Counted from the first letter of the stretch, positions 8,597-18,087 are shown. The stretch: DNA of 64,000 nucleotides from Pseudomonas sp. KU26590 (GCF_026153515.1 NZ_CP110644.1:1703501-1767500), one strand, 5' to 3'. Notes: a model not told the origin generated them from the sequence alone. Numbers and translations: made by a program.

Positions 8597-10066
8597 ATGA
8601 CGTCATCCAACGCCGCTCAAGGCGCAGGTCAACTTGAAACACGCGGCATCGAACCGGTTCCGGAAAACGAATGCAACGGCCACCCGTTGCAGCTTTTCTG
8701 GGTGTGGTTCGCGGCCAATATCAGCATCCTCGGTCTGCCGCTGGGGGCGACGCTCGTGGCCTTTCGCGGACTGTCGATCGGGCAGGCGATCATCGTGGCG
8801 ATTCTCGGCGCGGCCGGTTCTTTTGCGGTGGTGGGGGTCATTTCCATTGCCGGCCGGCGGGGCAGGGCGCCGAGTCTTACGCTGTCGCGGGCGATTTTCG
8901 GGGTGCGCGGGAATATTGGTCCGACCATTGTTTCGCTGATGTCGCGTCTGGGCTGGGAAACCGTGAACACCACGACCGCCGCTTTCGTACTGCTGTCGCT
9001 GTGCTCGATCCTCTTCGCTACGCCGGTGGAGGCCAAGAGTGCGCCGGGCCTGACCCTCGTGTTCATCGCCATTTTCGTGCTGATGACGCTGACCGTTTCC
9101 GGCCTTGGCCACGCCACCTTGCTGGTCATCCAGAAATGGGCGACGTACATATTTGGCGCGCTGAACGTCATCGTCGGCGGGTTCCTGATCGCGCACATCG
9201 ACTGGGCCGCCGTGTTCAATGCCGCGCCTGCACCGGTGAGCGCGATGATCATCGGCATCGGCACCATGGCGGCGGGGACCGGCATCGGCTGGGCCAACGC
9301 GGGCGCCGACATGTCGCGCTATCAGCATCGCAGCGTCAAGGCCACGCGGCTGGTGGCGTCGGCCGCTTTCGGCGCGGGCATCCCGCTGGTGTTGCTGATC
9401 ACCTTGGGCGGGCTGCTGTCGGTAGGCAATGACCACCTGGCGTCGGCCACTGATCCGATCATCGCGATCCGCGAACTGCTGCCGACCTGGATGGCCGTGC
9501 CGTACCTGATCACAGCGTTCGGCGGGCTGCTGCTCTCCAACAATCTGTCTGTGTACTCGGCGGGCCTGACCACGTTGACGCTGGGTCTGAAGATCAAGCG
9601 CGTGCACGCCGTGATCGTCGACATCGTGGCGATCTTCGCCGGCTCGATTTACTTCATGCTGATCGCCGACAGTTTTTACGGCCCGTTCATCACGTTCATT
9701 TCAATGCTCGCGGTGCCGATCACTGCGTGGGTCGGGATCTTCATCGTCGACCTGATGCATCGCCACTACTACTCACCGGCTGACTTGATGGACGTCTCGT
9801 CGCGAAGCGCCTATTGGTACCGCGGCGGCATCGAGTGGCGTGCGCTGGGTGCGTGGGCCCTGGCCATCGTGCTCGGTTACAGTTTCACCACTGTCGCGAC
9901 TACGCCGGAGAACGTGATTTTCAAGGGTTTGCTGTCCGACTCGTGGTTCGGCCATAACGGGCTCGGCTGGATAGTGACCTTCGTGGTGGCGGGCGGTCTG
10001 TATGCTTTGCTGGGCGGCGCCCGTGACCGTCGTGTTGTTGCCCAAGAGGTTGTTCATGCCCGCTAG
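8597..10066 (+). CDS. NCS1 family nucleobase/nucleoside permease
   Basis: A 489-residue inner-membrane transporter with about twelve hydrophobic segments, of the nucleobase:cation symporter-1 (cytosine/purine, CodB-like) family. The N-terminal region NPLQLF-like (GHPLQLFWVWFAANISIL) and the GIGWANAGADMSRYQHR segment are typical. ATG follows AGGAG at a good distance. It occupies the place of the MFS nucleoside transporter YegT in the E. coli cluster, so it probably imports the substrate split by the preceding hydrolase. Its C-terminus overlaps the next gene by 11 bases. Confidence 0.88.
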   Translation: MTSSNAAQGAGQLETRGIEPVPENECNGHPLQLFWVWFAANISILGLPLGATLVAFRGLSIGQAIIVAILGAAGSFAVVGVISIAGRRGRAPSLTLSRAIFGVRGNIGPTIVSLMSRLGWETVNTTTAAFVLLSLCSILFATPVEAKSAPGLTLVFIAIFVLMTLTVSGLGHATLLVIQKWATYIFGALNVIVGGFLIAHIDWAAVFNAAPAPVSAMIIGIGTMAAGTGIGWANAGADMSRYQHRSVKATRLVASAAFGAGIPLVLLITLGGLLSVGNDHLASATDPIIAIRELLPTWMAVPYLITAFGGLLLSNNLSVYSAGLTTLTLGLKIKRVHAVIVDIVAIFAGSIYFMLIADSFYGPFITFISMLAVPITAWVGIFIVDLMHRHYYSPADLMDVSSRSAYWYRGGIEWRALGAWALAIVLGYSFTTVATTPENVIFKGLLSDSWFGHNGLGWIVTFVVAGGLYALLGGARDRRVVAQEVVHAR

Positions 10067-10997
10067 ATTGCTCTACACCGGCCAGGTCGTGGTCGATCTG
10101 GTCATGGCGCTGGACGCCTTGCCTCGCTCCGGCGGCGATGTGCTCGCCCGCTCGGCGGCCTTCGAAACCGGCGGGGGATTCAACGTGATGGCCGCCGCAC
10201 GACGAAGTGGCATGCCAACGGTGTACCTCGGTCGCCACGGCGCAGGGCGTTTTGGCGATCTGGCGCGGCAGGCCATGGCGGCAGAAGGTATCGACATCGC
10301 GATTGCGGCGTCGACGGGTCAGGACACTGGCCTGTCGGTGGCGCTTATCGAGCCTTCGGCCGAGCGCTCGTTCATTTCCTACGTCGGTGCCGAGGGCAGT
10401 TTGTCGGCTGAAGATCTGCGCGGCGTCGAGGTGCAAGCTGGGGATTACGTGTTCGTCAGCGGCTACAGCTTGCTGCACGAGAATAAGGTTTCGACGCTGC
10501 TGGACTGGCTCGTGCAGCTGCCGGCCGGGGCGGGCGTGGTGTTTGATCCAGGGCCACTGATCGATTCCCCGGAGGCGTCCGGCATGCAGGCGGTTTTGCC
10601 GCTGATTACGCTGTGGACCAGCAATGCCGAAGAGGCGCTGCGCTTCACCGGGTGCGAGACGATCGATGGGGCGCTCGGCAGGCTTGCGCAATGGCTGCGC
10701 GATGACGCGTTATTGGTGGTGCGTGATGGGCCTAATGGCTGCTGGATTCGTCAGGGTTTCGAGGCCCGACACATCCGCGGCTTCCCGGTCACTGCCATCG
10801 ACACCAACGGCGCCGGTGACGCCCATGCAGGCGTGTTGCTGGCTGGATTGGCGTCTGGGCTGTCGGCTGCTCAAGCGGCATTGCGCGCCAATGCAGCCGC
10901 AGCCATCGCCGTCACCCGCTGGGGCCCGGCGACTGCGCCGACAGCGCCAGAAGTGGATGAGTTAGTCGGCAGCAGCGAATTTCCCCTGGCACCCTGA
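10056..10997 (+). CDS. PfkB family sugar kinase (YegV-like)
   Basis: A 313-residue ribokinase-fold kinase. The C-terminal PfkB signature AIDTNGAGDAHAG holds the catalytic Asp, and GGGFNVMAAARRSG is the N-terminal substrate-side motif. It phosphorylates a sugar or nucleoside with ATP; with the co-encoded glycohydrolase, phosphorylation of released ribose or of an unusual nucleoside is likely. The start inside the permease end, with AGAGG upstream, argues for coupled translation. It closes the operon; a REPIN follows 24 bp after the stop. Confidence 0.86.
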   Translation: MPARLLYTGQVVVDLVMALDALPRSGGDVLARSAAFETGGGFNVMAAARRSGMPTVYLGRHGAGRFGDLARQAMAAEGIDIAIAASTGQDTGLSVALIEPSAERSFISYVGAEGSLSAEDLRGVEVQAGDYVFVSGYSLLHENKVSTLLDWLVQLPAGAGVVFDPGPLIDSPEASGMQAVLPLITLWTSNAEEALRFTGCETIDGALGRLAQWLRDDALLVVRDGPNGCWIRQGFEARHIRGFPVTAIDTNGAGDAHAGVLLAGLASGLSAAQAALRANAAAAIAVTRWGPATAPTAPEVDELVGSSEFPLAP

Positions 10998-11020
10998 TGA
11001 TCCCCGCCATCGCATGACCT

Positions 11021-11154
11021 GTAGGAGCGTGGCTTGTCCCGCGATCTGGCGCGAAGCGGCAGCAAATCCGCTGAATGCGGTTCCTCGGGAAGGACCGAGT
11101 CGTCCGGTTTTACGGCTGCTGCGCAGCCGATCACGGGACAAGCCACGCTCCTAC
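11021..11154. repeat. Long REPIN, GTAGGAGCGTGGCTTGTCCCGC variant
   Basis: Inverted arms GTAGGAGCGTGGCTTGTCCC and the complement enclose about 90 bp, longer than the ordinary pairs here. It lies between the convergent PfkB-type and aauR genes and may end transcription from both sides. Confidence 0.85.
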
Positions 11155-11188
11155 GGTCTGCGGCCAGTATCCACAACATCGAGTCTGC

Positions 11189-12514
11189 TCACCCCAACCC
11201 GTACTTCTTTACCTTGTCGAACAACGTGGTCTTGGCCATGCCCAGTTCCTGGCTGGCCTGGCTGAGATTCCCGCCGCTGCGCTGCAGCGCCTCGCTCAGC
11301 AGGTTCTTCTCGAACGCTTCCACGGCCTCAGCGAAATCCAGGCGTTGAGTGGCCACTTCCGCACCGGCGGTCTTGAACGCCGGCAGGCCTAACGCGTAAC
11401 GCTCGGCGACGTTGCGCAGCTCGCGCACATTGCCCGGCCAGTCGTGGGCCAGCAGCGCCGAGCGGGTCTGCGCATCCAGCTGCGGCGCTTCACGGTCAAA
11501 GCGCAGTGAGGACTGCTGCAGGAAGTGCTCGAACAACTGCAGGATGTCTTCGCGGCGCTCGCGCAAGGGCGGCAGTTCGAGGGTCACCACGTTCAGCCGG
11601 TAATACAGGTCGCTGCGAAACTGGCCCGCTTTGCTCAGCGCATTGAGCTCCGACTTGGTCGCCGCAATCACTCGGCAATCCACCGCCACACTTTGATTTG
11701 AACCCAGTCGCTCCAGCGTGCGCTCCTGCAATACCCGCAGCAGCTTGATCTGCAAGTTGATCGGCATGCTTTCCACTTCGTCGAGAAACAGCGTGCCGTT
11801 GTGCGCGTGCTCGATCTTGCCGATGCGGCGTTTGCCGGCGCCGGTGAAGGCATTGGCCTCGTGACCGAAGATCTCGCTTTCGAACAGGCTTTCCGGCAGA
11901 CCGCCGCAGTTCAGTGCAACAAACTGGTGGTCATGGCGACGGCTGAAGTCGTGCAGGCAGCGCGCGACGAGTTCCTTGCCGGTGCCGGTTTCACCTTCGA
12001 TCAGCACGTTGGCCGAGGTGTCCGCGACGTTGGCAATCAGCGCGCGCAGGTTCTGCATCGCCTGGGAGCGGCCAATGATCTTGCCTTCCAGGGAATCGCG
12101 CTCGGCCAGCTGCCGACGCAGCGACCACACTTCCCGTGCCAGCCCGCGTTGCTCCAGGGCGCGACGGGCGGCGTCGACCAGGCGCTCGGGGGAGAAGGGC
12201 TTTTCCATGAAATCGTAGGCGCCATCGCGCATCGCACCGACGGCCATCGACACGTCGCCATGGCCGGTAATCAGCACCACGGGCAGGGTCCGATCGCGTT
12301 CTTTCAGGCGCTTGAGCAGCTCAAGCCCGTCCATGCCCGGCAGGCGGATGTCACTGATGACGATGCCGGCGAAGTTCTCACTGACCAACGCCAGCGCTTC
12401 TTCCGCACTGCCCACGCCCTGGCTATGAATGTCTTCCAGCGCCAGCGCCTGTTGGCAGCCGAGCAGGACATGCGGGTCATCTTCGACGATGAGGACTGTC
12501 AGATCAGTGTTCAT
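11189..12514 (-). CDS. aauR: Sigma54-dependent response regulator AauR
   Basis: Response regulator of acidic amino acid uptake and use. The 441 residues comprise a receiver (phospho-acceptor Asp in VISDIRLPG, about residue 53), a sigma54-interacting AAA+ domain (Walker A GETGTGKE, Walker B GTLFLDEVES) and a Fis-type helix-turn-helix (NLSQASQELGMAKTTLF). The sigma54 contact loop reads NAFTGA instead of GAFTGA. Start ATG MNTDLTVLIVEDD is the family one. It is the last gene of aatJQMP-aauSR, in the same order as in P. putida, with a REPIN separating it from aauS. Predicted to bind the two TTCGG-N4-CCGAA boxes upstream of aatJ. Confidence 0.92.
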   Translation of the reverse strand: MNTDLTVLIVEDDPHVLLGCQQALALEDIHSQGVGSAEEALALVSENFAGIVISDIRLPGMDGLELLKRLKERDRTLPVVLITGHGDVSMAVGAMRDGAYDFMEKPFSPERLVDAARRALEQRGLAREVWSLRRQLAERDSLEGKIIGRSQAMQNLRALIANVADTSANVLIEGETGTGKELVARCLHDFSRRHDHQFVALNCGGLPESLFESEIFGHEANAFTGAGKRRIGKIEHAHNGTLFLDEVESMPINLQIKLLRVLQERTLERLGSNQSVAVDCRVIAATKSELNALSKAGQFRSDLYYRLNVVTLELPPLRERREDILQLFEHFLQQSSLRFDREAPQLDAQTRSALLAHDWPGNVRELRNVAERYALGLPAFKTAGAEVATQRLDFAEAVEAFEKNLLSEALQRSGGNLSQASQELGMAKTTLFDKVKKYGLG

Positions 12515-12581
12515 GGTGTATTCCAGTACGACAGCGTTGCGTTCATCGCGAGGGATTTCCGTGGCCGAAGTGCGCAATCCT

Positions 12582-12669
12582 GTAGGAGCGCGCTTGCCCG
12601 CGAAAGCGATGTGTCAGGTGTGAACAAGGTGACTGCCCCTCTGCTTTCGCGAGCAAGCTCGCTCCCCCA
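12582..12669. repeat. REPIN between aauS and aauR
   Basis: GTAGGAGCGCGCTTGCCCGC left arm and a partly decayed right arm (CGAGCAAGCTCGCTCCCCC). It sits inside the operon between the kinase and regulator genes, where its hairpins could alter the ratio of the two products. Confidence 0.85.
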
Positions 12670-12692
12670 GAGACCGGGAATGGTTTGATCTC

Positions 12693-14591
12693 TCATACAC
12701 CCGCCGCCCCGCGATCAACCAGAGGCAACACCAACACAAACATCGTGCCGCCCTCGGCCGGGTCTTCAGCGTTGAGTGTGCCGCCTGCCGCTGCGGCGAG
12801 GCTGGCGGACAGCGTCAAACCCAACCCGAGCCCCTGCTCGCCGGGCTTGGTGGTAAAGAAGGGTTCAAACAAATGCTTGCGCGCTTCGGCGTCGATGCCG
12901 TGGCCGTTGTCCCGCACACGCAACCGATAGCGGCCGTCGAACACGTCACCTTCCAGCCACAGAGTCGGCAGCGGCTGTGCGTGCATGGCGTCCAGCGCGT
13001 TGCCGATCAGGTTGACCAGAATCTGCTCAAGGCGGGTTTGGTCGATTGCCAACTCAACGTCGTCGATCTGCTGATGCAGCTCCAGTGACGCATTGTCCAG
13101 ACGCGCCGCGAGCAATTGAAGCGCCGCGTCGACTGCCTTGCTCAGCGACGCCTGACCTTTGTCTTCTCCACGTCGGGCGAAGGCGCGCAGGCTGGCGGTG
13201 ATGCGGCCCATGCGATCCACCAGATCATTGATGGTGCGCAGGTTCGCACTCGCTGTGTCCAGCGCGCCCCGTTCGAGGAACCGAACGGTGTTGCCCGACA
13301 ACGTGCGCAGTGCGGCCAGTGGCTGATTCAGTTCATGGGCGATGCTGGTGGACATCTGGCCGATGGCCGCGAGTTTGCCGGCCTGGATCAATTCATCCTG
13401 GGCCTGACGCAGGGTTTCCTCGGCCTGGCGACGTTCACGAATCTGGCCCTTCAGGCGTTCGTTGCTGGCGCGCAGGTCGGCGGTGCGGTCGGTGATGCGC
13501 CGTTCCAGCTCGTTGTTCGCCTGCTCCAGCGCTTCACGGGCGGCGAGGCGGGTGGAAATCACCTTGCGCCGCTCGTTCCAGGCAATCAGCAGAAACGCCA
13601 CCAGTGCGCAGGCGACGGCAACGAGCATTCCCTGATTGGCGGCTTCACGGCGCAGGTCTTCCAGCGGCGTCAGCAGGGTCAGGTGCCAGGGCGTGTCGGC
13701 CAGTTCGCGGGTCTGCGCCAGGTAACTCACCACGGTGTGCTCATGGTCGACGCTGGTGTTGGCAGGAAAGGTCAACTTCTCGACCCCGTCGGCGATCGAT
13801 TCACGTTCCAGCGGCACCAGTTCGTTCAGCGGCCACCAGTAATATTGCAGGCTGCGCGCCAGCCGCTCCTTGATCTCGGCGGTCAGCGGGCGGACTGATT
13901 TCAGCCGTCGCGCCGGGTCGCTGGAGAGGATGATGATGCCGTTCTCGTCGCTGACAAACGCTTCCAGACGCGCGCGCTGCCAGCGTTCTTCCAGGGCTTC
14001 AAGCCGGACCTTGATCACCGCGACGCCGATGATCTTGCCTTTCTCTTCCAGCCCGTGGGCCAGGTAATAACCCGGTTCGCCGGTGGTGCTGCCGATGCCA
14101 TAGAAGCGGCCCGGCAGACCACGAATCGCGTCCTGATAATAAGCGCGAAAGGACAGGTCTTCACCCAGATAACTGTCGGCGTCTCGCCAGTTGCTGGTCG
14201 CCAGCACCCGGCCGGTGGTGTCCAGCACATAGATGGCCCGACTGCGGCTGCGCCGGTTCAGGCCTTCGAGGTAATCGTTGACCTTGGAGCGCAACTCCGC
14301 AGACGGGTTGTTGAGCAGGTCGGAAACATTGGATTCCAGCTCCAGCACGCTGGGCAGGTAGTTGTACTTGTTGATCTCGCTCTCGACGGTGCGCGCGTGC
14401 AGCTCCAGCTGACGCTGACCGTTTTCACCCAGCGCCTTGATGGCGTTCTTCTCGCTGTACAAATACGTGACGTAACCCAGCGCAATCATCAGCAGGATGA
14501 TCAGCGGCGGCACGAACAGATGGCGGATCAGTCGGGGTTTCACGGCGAGTGATGGCGGCGCGGCGCGGTAGAGAGGGGGGTCGCATTTCAT
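12693..14591 (-). CDS. aauS: Sensor histidine kinase AauS
   Basis: Membrane sensor kinase, about 632 residues, paired with AauR. Order: short cytoplasmic tail, transmembrane helix (PPLIILLMIALGYVTYLY), a large periplasmic dCACHE-type domain for ligand sensing, second transmembrane helix (LVAVACALVAFLLIAW), coiled coil, HisKA domain with the phosphorylated His in STSIAHELNQPLAAL, and HATPase with DNGHGID and GLGLGLTLS. It is DctB-like. ATG with AGGA eight bases upstream is preferred; an ATG 13 codons further up is possible. Known P. putida AauSR respond to glutamate, aspartate and their amides. Confidence 0.9.
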   Translation of the reverse strand: MKCDPPLYRAAPPSLAVKPRLIRHLFVPPLIILLMIALGYVTYLYSEKNAIKALGENGQRQLELHARTVESEINKYNYLPSVLELESNVSDLLNNPSAELRSKVNDYLEGLNRRSRSRAIYVLDTTGRVLATSNWRDADSYLGEDLSFRAYYQDAIRGLPGRFYGIGSTTGEPGYYLAHGLEEKGKIIGVAVIKVRLEALEERWQRARLEAFVSDENGIIILSSDPARRLKSVRPLTAEIKERLARSLQYYWWPLNELVPLERESIADGVEKLTFPANTSVDHEHTVVSYLAQTRELADTPWHLTLLTPLEDLRREAANQGMLVAVACALVAFLLIAWNERRKVISTRLAAREALEQANNELERRITDRTADLRASNERLKGQIRERRQAEETLRQAQDELIQAGKLAAIGQMSTSIAHELNQPLAALRTLSGNTVRFLERGALDTASANLRTINDLVDRMGRITASLRAFARRGEDKGQASLSKAVDAALQLLAARLDNASLELHQQIDDVELAIDQTRLEQILVNLIGNALDAMHAQPLPTLWLEGDVFDGRYRLRVRDNGHGIDAEARKHLFEPFFTTKPGEQGLGLGLTLSASLAAAAGGTLNAEDPAEGGTMFVLVLPLVDRGAAGV

Positions 14592-14681
14592 CACAGTCGT
14601 CCTGGACCGACCAGCCGCCCGTTTCATCATTTTGATGATCGAGCGGCCGGTGGTTTTTACGCCCTAGAAGGGCTAATGCTT

Positions 14682-15416
14682 TTAGTGCTGCAGGATTTTG
14701 TTGAGGAACTGCTGAGCTCGCTCGGAACGCGCGTTGACGTCGCCGAAGAACTCTTCCTTCTCGCAGTCTTCGACGATCTGGCCCTTGTCCATGAAGATCA
14801 CTCGGTCCGCCACTTTGCGGGCGAAGCCCATTTCGTGGGTCACGCACATCATGGTCATGCCTTCATGGGCCAGTTGCACCATCACGTCGAGCACCTCGTT
14901 GACCATTTCCGGGTCGAGCGCCGAGGTTGGTTCGTCGAACAGCATCACCACCGGGTCCATCGCCAGCGCGCGGGCAATCGCCACACGCTGCTGCTGACCG
15001 CCCGACAGTTGCCCCGGATGCTTGTGGGCATGGTCCGACAGGCCGACACGTTCGAGCAGTTGCAGGCCTTTTTTGGTGGCCTCTTCCTTGCTGCGGCCCA
15101 GCACCTTGATCTGCGCGATGGTCAGGTTTTCGGTGATGGTCAGGTGCGGAAACAGCTCGAAATGCTGAAACACCATGCCGACGCGCGAGCGCAGTTTCGG
15201 CAGATTGGTTTTCGGGTCAGCGATCGAGGTGCCATCGACCACGATGTCGCCTTTCTGAAACGGCTCCAGCGCGTTGACGCATTTGATCAGCGTGGACTTG
15301 CCCGAGCCCGACGGGCCGCAGACCACAATCACTTCGCCTTTTTTGACCTCAGTGCTGCAATCGGTCAGCACCTGGAAGTCCCCATACCACTTGTTGATAT
15401 TTTTGATGGAAATCAT
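14682..15416 (-). CDS. aatP: Acidic amino acid ABC transporter ATPase AatP
   Basis: ATP-binding subunit of the polar amino acid uptake system, 244 residues. Walker [10 protein letters not shown], signature LSGGQQQR, Walker [14 protein letters not shown] and switch His in VTHEMGFA are all intact. Its start overlaps the end of aatM by four bases. It energises glutamate/aspartate (and probably Gln/Asn) import with AatJ, AatQ and AatM at the inner membrane. Gene order matches P. putida aatJQMP. Confidence 0.93.
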   Translation of the reverse strand: MISIKNINKWYGDFQVLTDCSTEVKKGEVIVVCGPSGSGKSTLIKCVNALEPFQKGDIVVDGTSIADPKTNLPKLRSRVGMVFQHFELFPHLTITENLTIAQIKVLGRSKEEATKKGLQLLERVGLSDHAHKHPGQLSGGQQQRVAIARALAMDPVVMLFDEPTSALDPEMVNEVLDVMVQLAHEGMTMMCVTHEMGFARKVADRVIFMDKGQIVEDCEKEEFFGDVNARSERAQQFLNKILQH

Positions 15417-16078
15417 ACGGCTAACCTTTTTTGCATGAACTTGACCAGGCGCGACGCGGCGAAACTGATCGTGAAGTACACCAGACCGGCGACAATCAGG
15501 AACTCGTTGGAGCGCCCGATGATGTCGCCGCTGGAGCGTGCCGAGTTGAGGAAGTCGACCAGACCGACCGTGTAGACCAGCGAGGTGTCCTGAAACAGGA
15601 TGATGCTCTGCTGCAGCAGCAGCGGGGTCATCTTGCGGAACGCCTGGGGCAGGATGATCAGGCGCATCATCTGGCCGTAGGTCATGCCCAACGCTTGAGC
15701 GGCGCCCATCTGACCGCGGGAAATCGACTGCACGCCGGCCCGTACGATTTCACAGAAGTAGGCTGCCTCGAACATCATGAACGCCACGACGCAGGAGGTG
15801 AACGCGCCGATCGGCGTGTCTTCGCCGGTGATCCAGCGCAGCACGAACGGCACCGCCAGGTAGAACCAGGTGATGACCAGCAGCAGCGGGATCGAGCGGA
15901 AATAGTTGACGTAGGCGCCGGCAACACGTGACGCCAGCTTGTTGGACGACAACCGCATCAGCGCCAGAATGGTGCCGATGATGATGCCGCCCACAATGCC
16001 CATGACCATCAGTTGCAGGGTCATGAGCATGCCGTTCCACATGCCCGGAATAGCGGGAATCACTCCAGAGAAGTCCAT
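15413..16078 (-). CDS. aatM: Acidic amino acid ABC permease AatM
   Basis: Inner-membrane permease, 221 residues, with about five hydrophobic helices and the EAA loop ([30 protein letters not shown]) that docks on the ATPase. HisM/GltK family. It shares one base with the aatQ stop (TAATG) and overlaps aatP by four, so the three are translationally coupled. Confidence 0.92.
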   Translation of the reverse strand: MDFSGVIPAIPGMWNGMLMTLQLMVMGIVGGIIIGTILALMRLSSNKLASRVAGAYVNYFRSIPLLLVITWFYLAVPFVLRWITGEDTPIGAFTSCVVAFMMFEAAYFCEIVRAGVQSISRGQMGAAQALGMTYGQMMRLIILPQAFRKMTPLLLQQSIILFQDTSLVYTVGLVDFLNSARSSGDIIGRSNEFLIVAGLVYFTISFAASRLVKFMQKRLAV

Positions 16079-16824
16079 TATTTACCTCCCACGGAGATCA
16101 GGCCCGGCACTGCGACTTTCTTCTCGACCAGACGCATGAGCAGCATCAGGCTCATGTTCAGGGTGAAGTAGATCAGCGTCGCCAGGGTGAAGGCTTCGAA
16201 CAGGTTCGCGGAAAACTCGGCGGTCTGTTTGGTCTGCGCGAGCAATTCCATCAGGCCGATCAGCGACGCCACGGACGAGTTCTTGAAGACGTTGAGGAAT
16301 TCGGAAGTAAGCGGCGGAATGATGATCCGGTACGCCTGGGGCAGCAGCACGTTCCAGTAGATCTGCGGCAGCTTGAAACCCATGGCGCGGGCGGCGGATT
16401 CCTGCCCTGCCGGCAGCGCCTGAATACCGGTGCGCACCTGTTCGCAGACACGTGCGGCGGTGAACAGGCCCAGGCACACGACAACGCTCAGGAACGCCGA
16501 GGTCGTCGGATTAAGGTCTTGCTTGTACCACTCCTGCAGGTTTTCAGGCAGCAGATCCGGCACCAGGAAGTACCAGATGAACAGCTGCACCAGCAGTGGC
16601 ACGTTACGGAAAATTTCCACGTAAATCGCGGCGATTGAAGAAACGATGCGGTTTGGCACCGTGCGCATGACACCGAGCACCGAGCCCAGCAGCAACGCAA
16701 TGATCCAGGCAACGACGGCAATGGCGATGGTCCAGCCCAGCCCGGTGATGTACCAGTCCAGATAGGTCTCGCTGCCGACGCCCGTGGACTTGAAGAACAC
16801 GCCCCAGTCCCAGTTGTAATTCAT
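16078..16824 (-). CDS. aatQ: Acidic amino acid ABC permease AatQ
   Basis: First permease of the system, 248 residues, GltJ family, with an N-terminal WDWGVFF segment, about five membrane helices and the EAA loop (RTGIQALPAGQESAARAMGFKLPQIYWNVLLPQA). It forms the channel with AatM. A 118-bp gap holding a stable hairpin separates it from aatJ, a common device for making more binding protein than permease. Confidence 0.92.
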   Translation of the reverse strand: MNYNWDWGVFFKSTGVGSETYLDWYITGLGWTIAIAVVAWIIALLLGSVLGVMRTVPNRIVSSIAAIYVEIFRNVPLLVQLFIWYFLVPDLLPENLQEWYKQDLNPTTSAFLSVVVCLGLFTAARVCEQVRTGIQALPAGQESAARAMGFKLPQIYWNVLLPQAYRIIIPPLTSEFLNVFKNSSVASLIGLMELLAQTKQTAEFSANLFEAFTLATLIYFTLNMSLMLLMRLVEKKVAVPGLISVGGK

Positions 16825-16874
16825 CAGGGTCTCCCCTCTTATCGATCGTTATGCACGCACGCGCCAGTTAGCGG

Positions 16875-16903
16875 CTTCCGGAAACGCAGGGCGTCTCCGG
16901 AAG
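16875..16903 (-). other. Intercistronic hairpin between aatJ and aatQ
   Basis: CTTCCGGA and TCCGGAAG form a perfect 8-bp stem around a 13-base loop. No T-run follows on the coding strand, so it probably protects the 3' end of the aatJ message or attenuates read-through rather than ending transcription fully. Confidence 0.55.
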
Positions 16904-16942
16904 TCAGGCTTTTCACGTTTTCAGGATGGCGGAGCGAAGGAC

Positions 16943-17857
16943 TCAGGCCTTCTTGTCCGGCGCCGGCTTGTCGTTCGGGTTGGCGATCAGCGCTTTGAGC
17001 TGTTCGCTCATCGGGAACATCAGGTTCAGGCCCTTTGGCGGAATCGGCTGGGTGAACCACTTGTCGTAGATCTTGTTGATCTCGCCCGATTTGTAGGTCG
17101 CAACGATGGCGTCGTCCACGGCTTTCTTGAACGCAGGGTCTTCCTTGCGAACCATGCAACCGTAGATTTCGTAGGACTGAGGAGTGCCGGTAACGGCCCA
17201 GTCGGTCGGCTTCTTGGCCTTGGCCATTTCGCCTGCGAGCAGGGCGTCGTCCATCATGAAGGCAACGGCGCGGCCCGATTCCAGCATCTGGAACGACTCG
17301 CCGTGGTCCTTGGCCGAGATCACGTTCATGCCCATCTGCTTGTCGGCGTTCATCGACTTGAGGATGCGCTCGGACGTGGTGCCCGCCGTGGTCACGACGT
17401 TCTTGCCTTTGAGGTCGTCGAAGTCTTTGTAAGAGGAGTCAGCCTTGCTCAGCAGACGGGTGCCGATTTCGAAGATGCCGACTGAGAAGTCGACTTGCTG
17501 GGCGCGCTCGGCGTTGTTGGTGGTCGAACCGCATTCAACGTCGACGGTGCCGTTCTGCACCAGCGGGATACGGGTCTGGGAAGTGACCAGGTTGTACTTG
17601 ACCTTCAGGTCGGGCATGTCCAGGTCTTTCTTGATCGCTTCAACGATCTTCAGCTGGATGTCAGCGGAGTAGCCCACTGGCACGCCGGAAGCATCAGCGA
17701 TGTACGAAAAAGGAATGGAGGAGTCGCGGTGACCGAGGGTGATGGTGCCGGACTCTTTGATTTTCTTCAGAGTGCCGGTCAGTTCGGCGGCGAAAACAGG
17801 GGTGGTGATCAAAGCGGCAGCAATGGCTGCGCCCAGAAGGTGGGGAACGATGCGCAT
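16943..17857 (-). CDS. aatJ: Glutamate/aspartate periplasmic binding protein AatJ
   Basis: Periplasmic solute-binding protein, 304 residues, GltI family. A signal peptide (HLLGAAIAAALITTPVFA, cleaved before AELTGTL) precedes the SBP_bac_3 fold with GHRDSSIPFSY, NGTVDVECGSTTN and a C-terminal WFTQPIPPKGLN typical of acidic amino acid binders. It feeds ligand to AatQM-P. Transcribed first in the operon from a predicted sigma54 promoter about 125 bp upstream, with two AauR boxes beyond it. Confidence 0.93.
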   Translation of the reverse strand: MRIVPHLLGAAIAAALITTPVFAAELTGTLKKIKESGTITLGHRDSSIPFSYIADASGVPVGYSADIQLKIVEAIKKDLDMPDLKVKYNLVTSQTRIPLVQNGTVDVECGSTTNNAERAQQVDFSVGIFEIGTRLLSKADSSYKDFDDLKGKNVVTTAGTTSERILKSMNADKQMGMNVISAKDHGESFQMLESGRAVAFMMDDALLAGEMAKAKKPTDWAVTGTPQSYEIYGCMVRKEDPAFKKAVDDAIVATYKSGEINKIYDKWFTQPIPPKGLNLMFPMSEQLKALIANPNDKPAPDKKA

Positions 17858-17981
17858 CTGGTTTTCCTCGACATTGTTTTTTTTATTGGGCCGGTGTTGG
17901 ACGGCCCTATCGTTTCAGAGCGCTTCAACGGCGGCCCAATCAGGCGACTCGCTACATCGAAGCAATCGTGCAGGAGTGTAG

Positions 17982-17997
17982 AGCATGAGTCATGCCA
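17982..17997 (-). promoter_or_regulatory. Sigma54 (RpoN) promoter of aatJ
   Basis: On the coding strand TGGCATG-N4-ATGCT fits the -24/-12 consensus TGGCACG-N4-TTGCW, with the GG and GC doublets exactly spaced. It is about 125 bp ahead of aatJ and downstream of both AauR boxes, the arrangement expected for an enhancer-dependent promoter. Confidence 0.7.
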
Positions 17998-18073
17998 GAG
18001 AGGTGACTGAGGCTAAGCGTATGAAAGTGCTGCATATTTACGGGGAAGGGATGTGCGAGGAGCGAGTCGGCCG

Positions 18074-18087
18074 TCCGGGATTCCGAA
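18074..18087. promoter_or_regulatory. AauR box, distal-from-consensus copy
   Basis: TCCGG-GATT-CCGAA matches the reported AauR motif TTCGG-N4-CCGAA with one mismatch. It is the promoter-proximal of two boxes, starting about 77 bp upstream of the -24 element. Confidence 0.65.
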
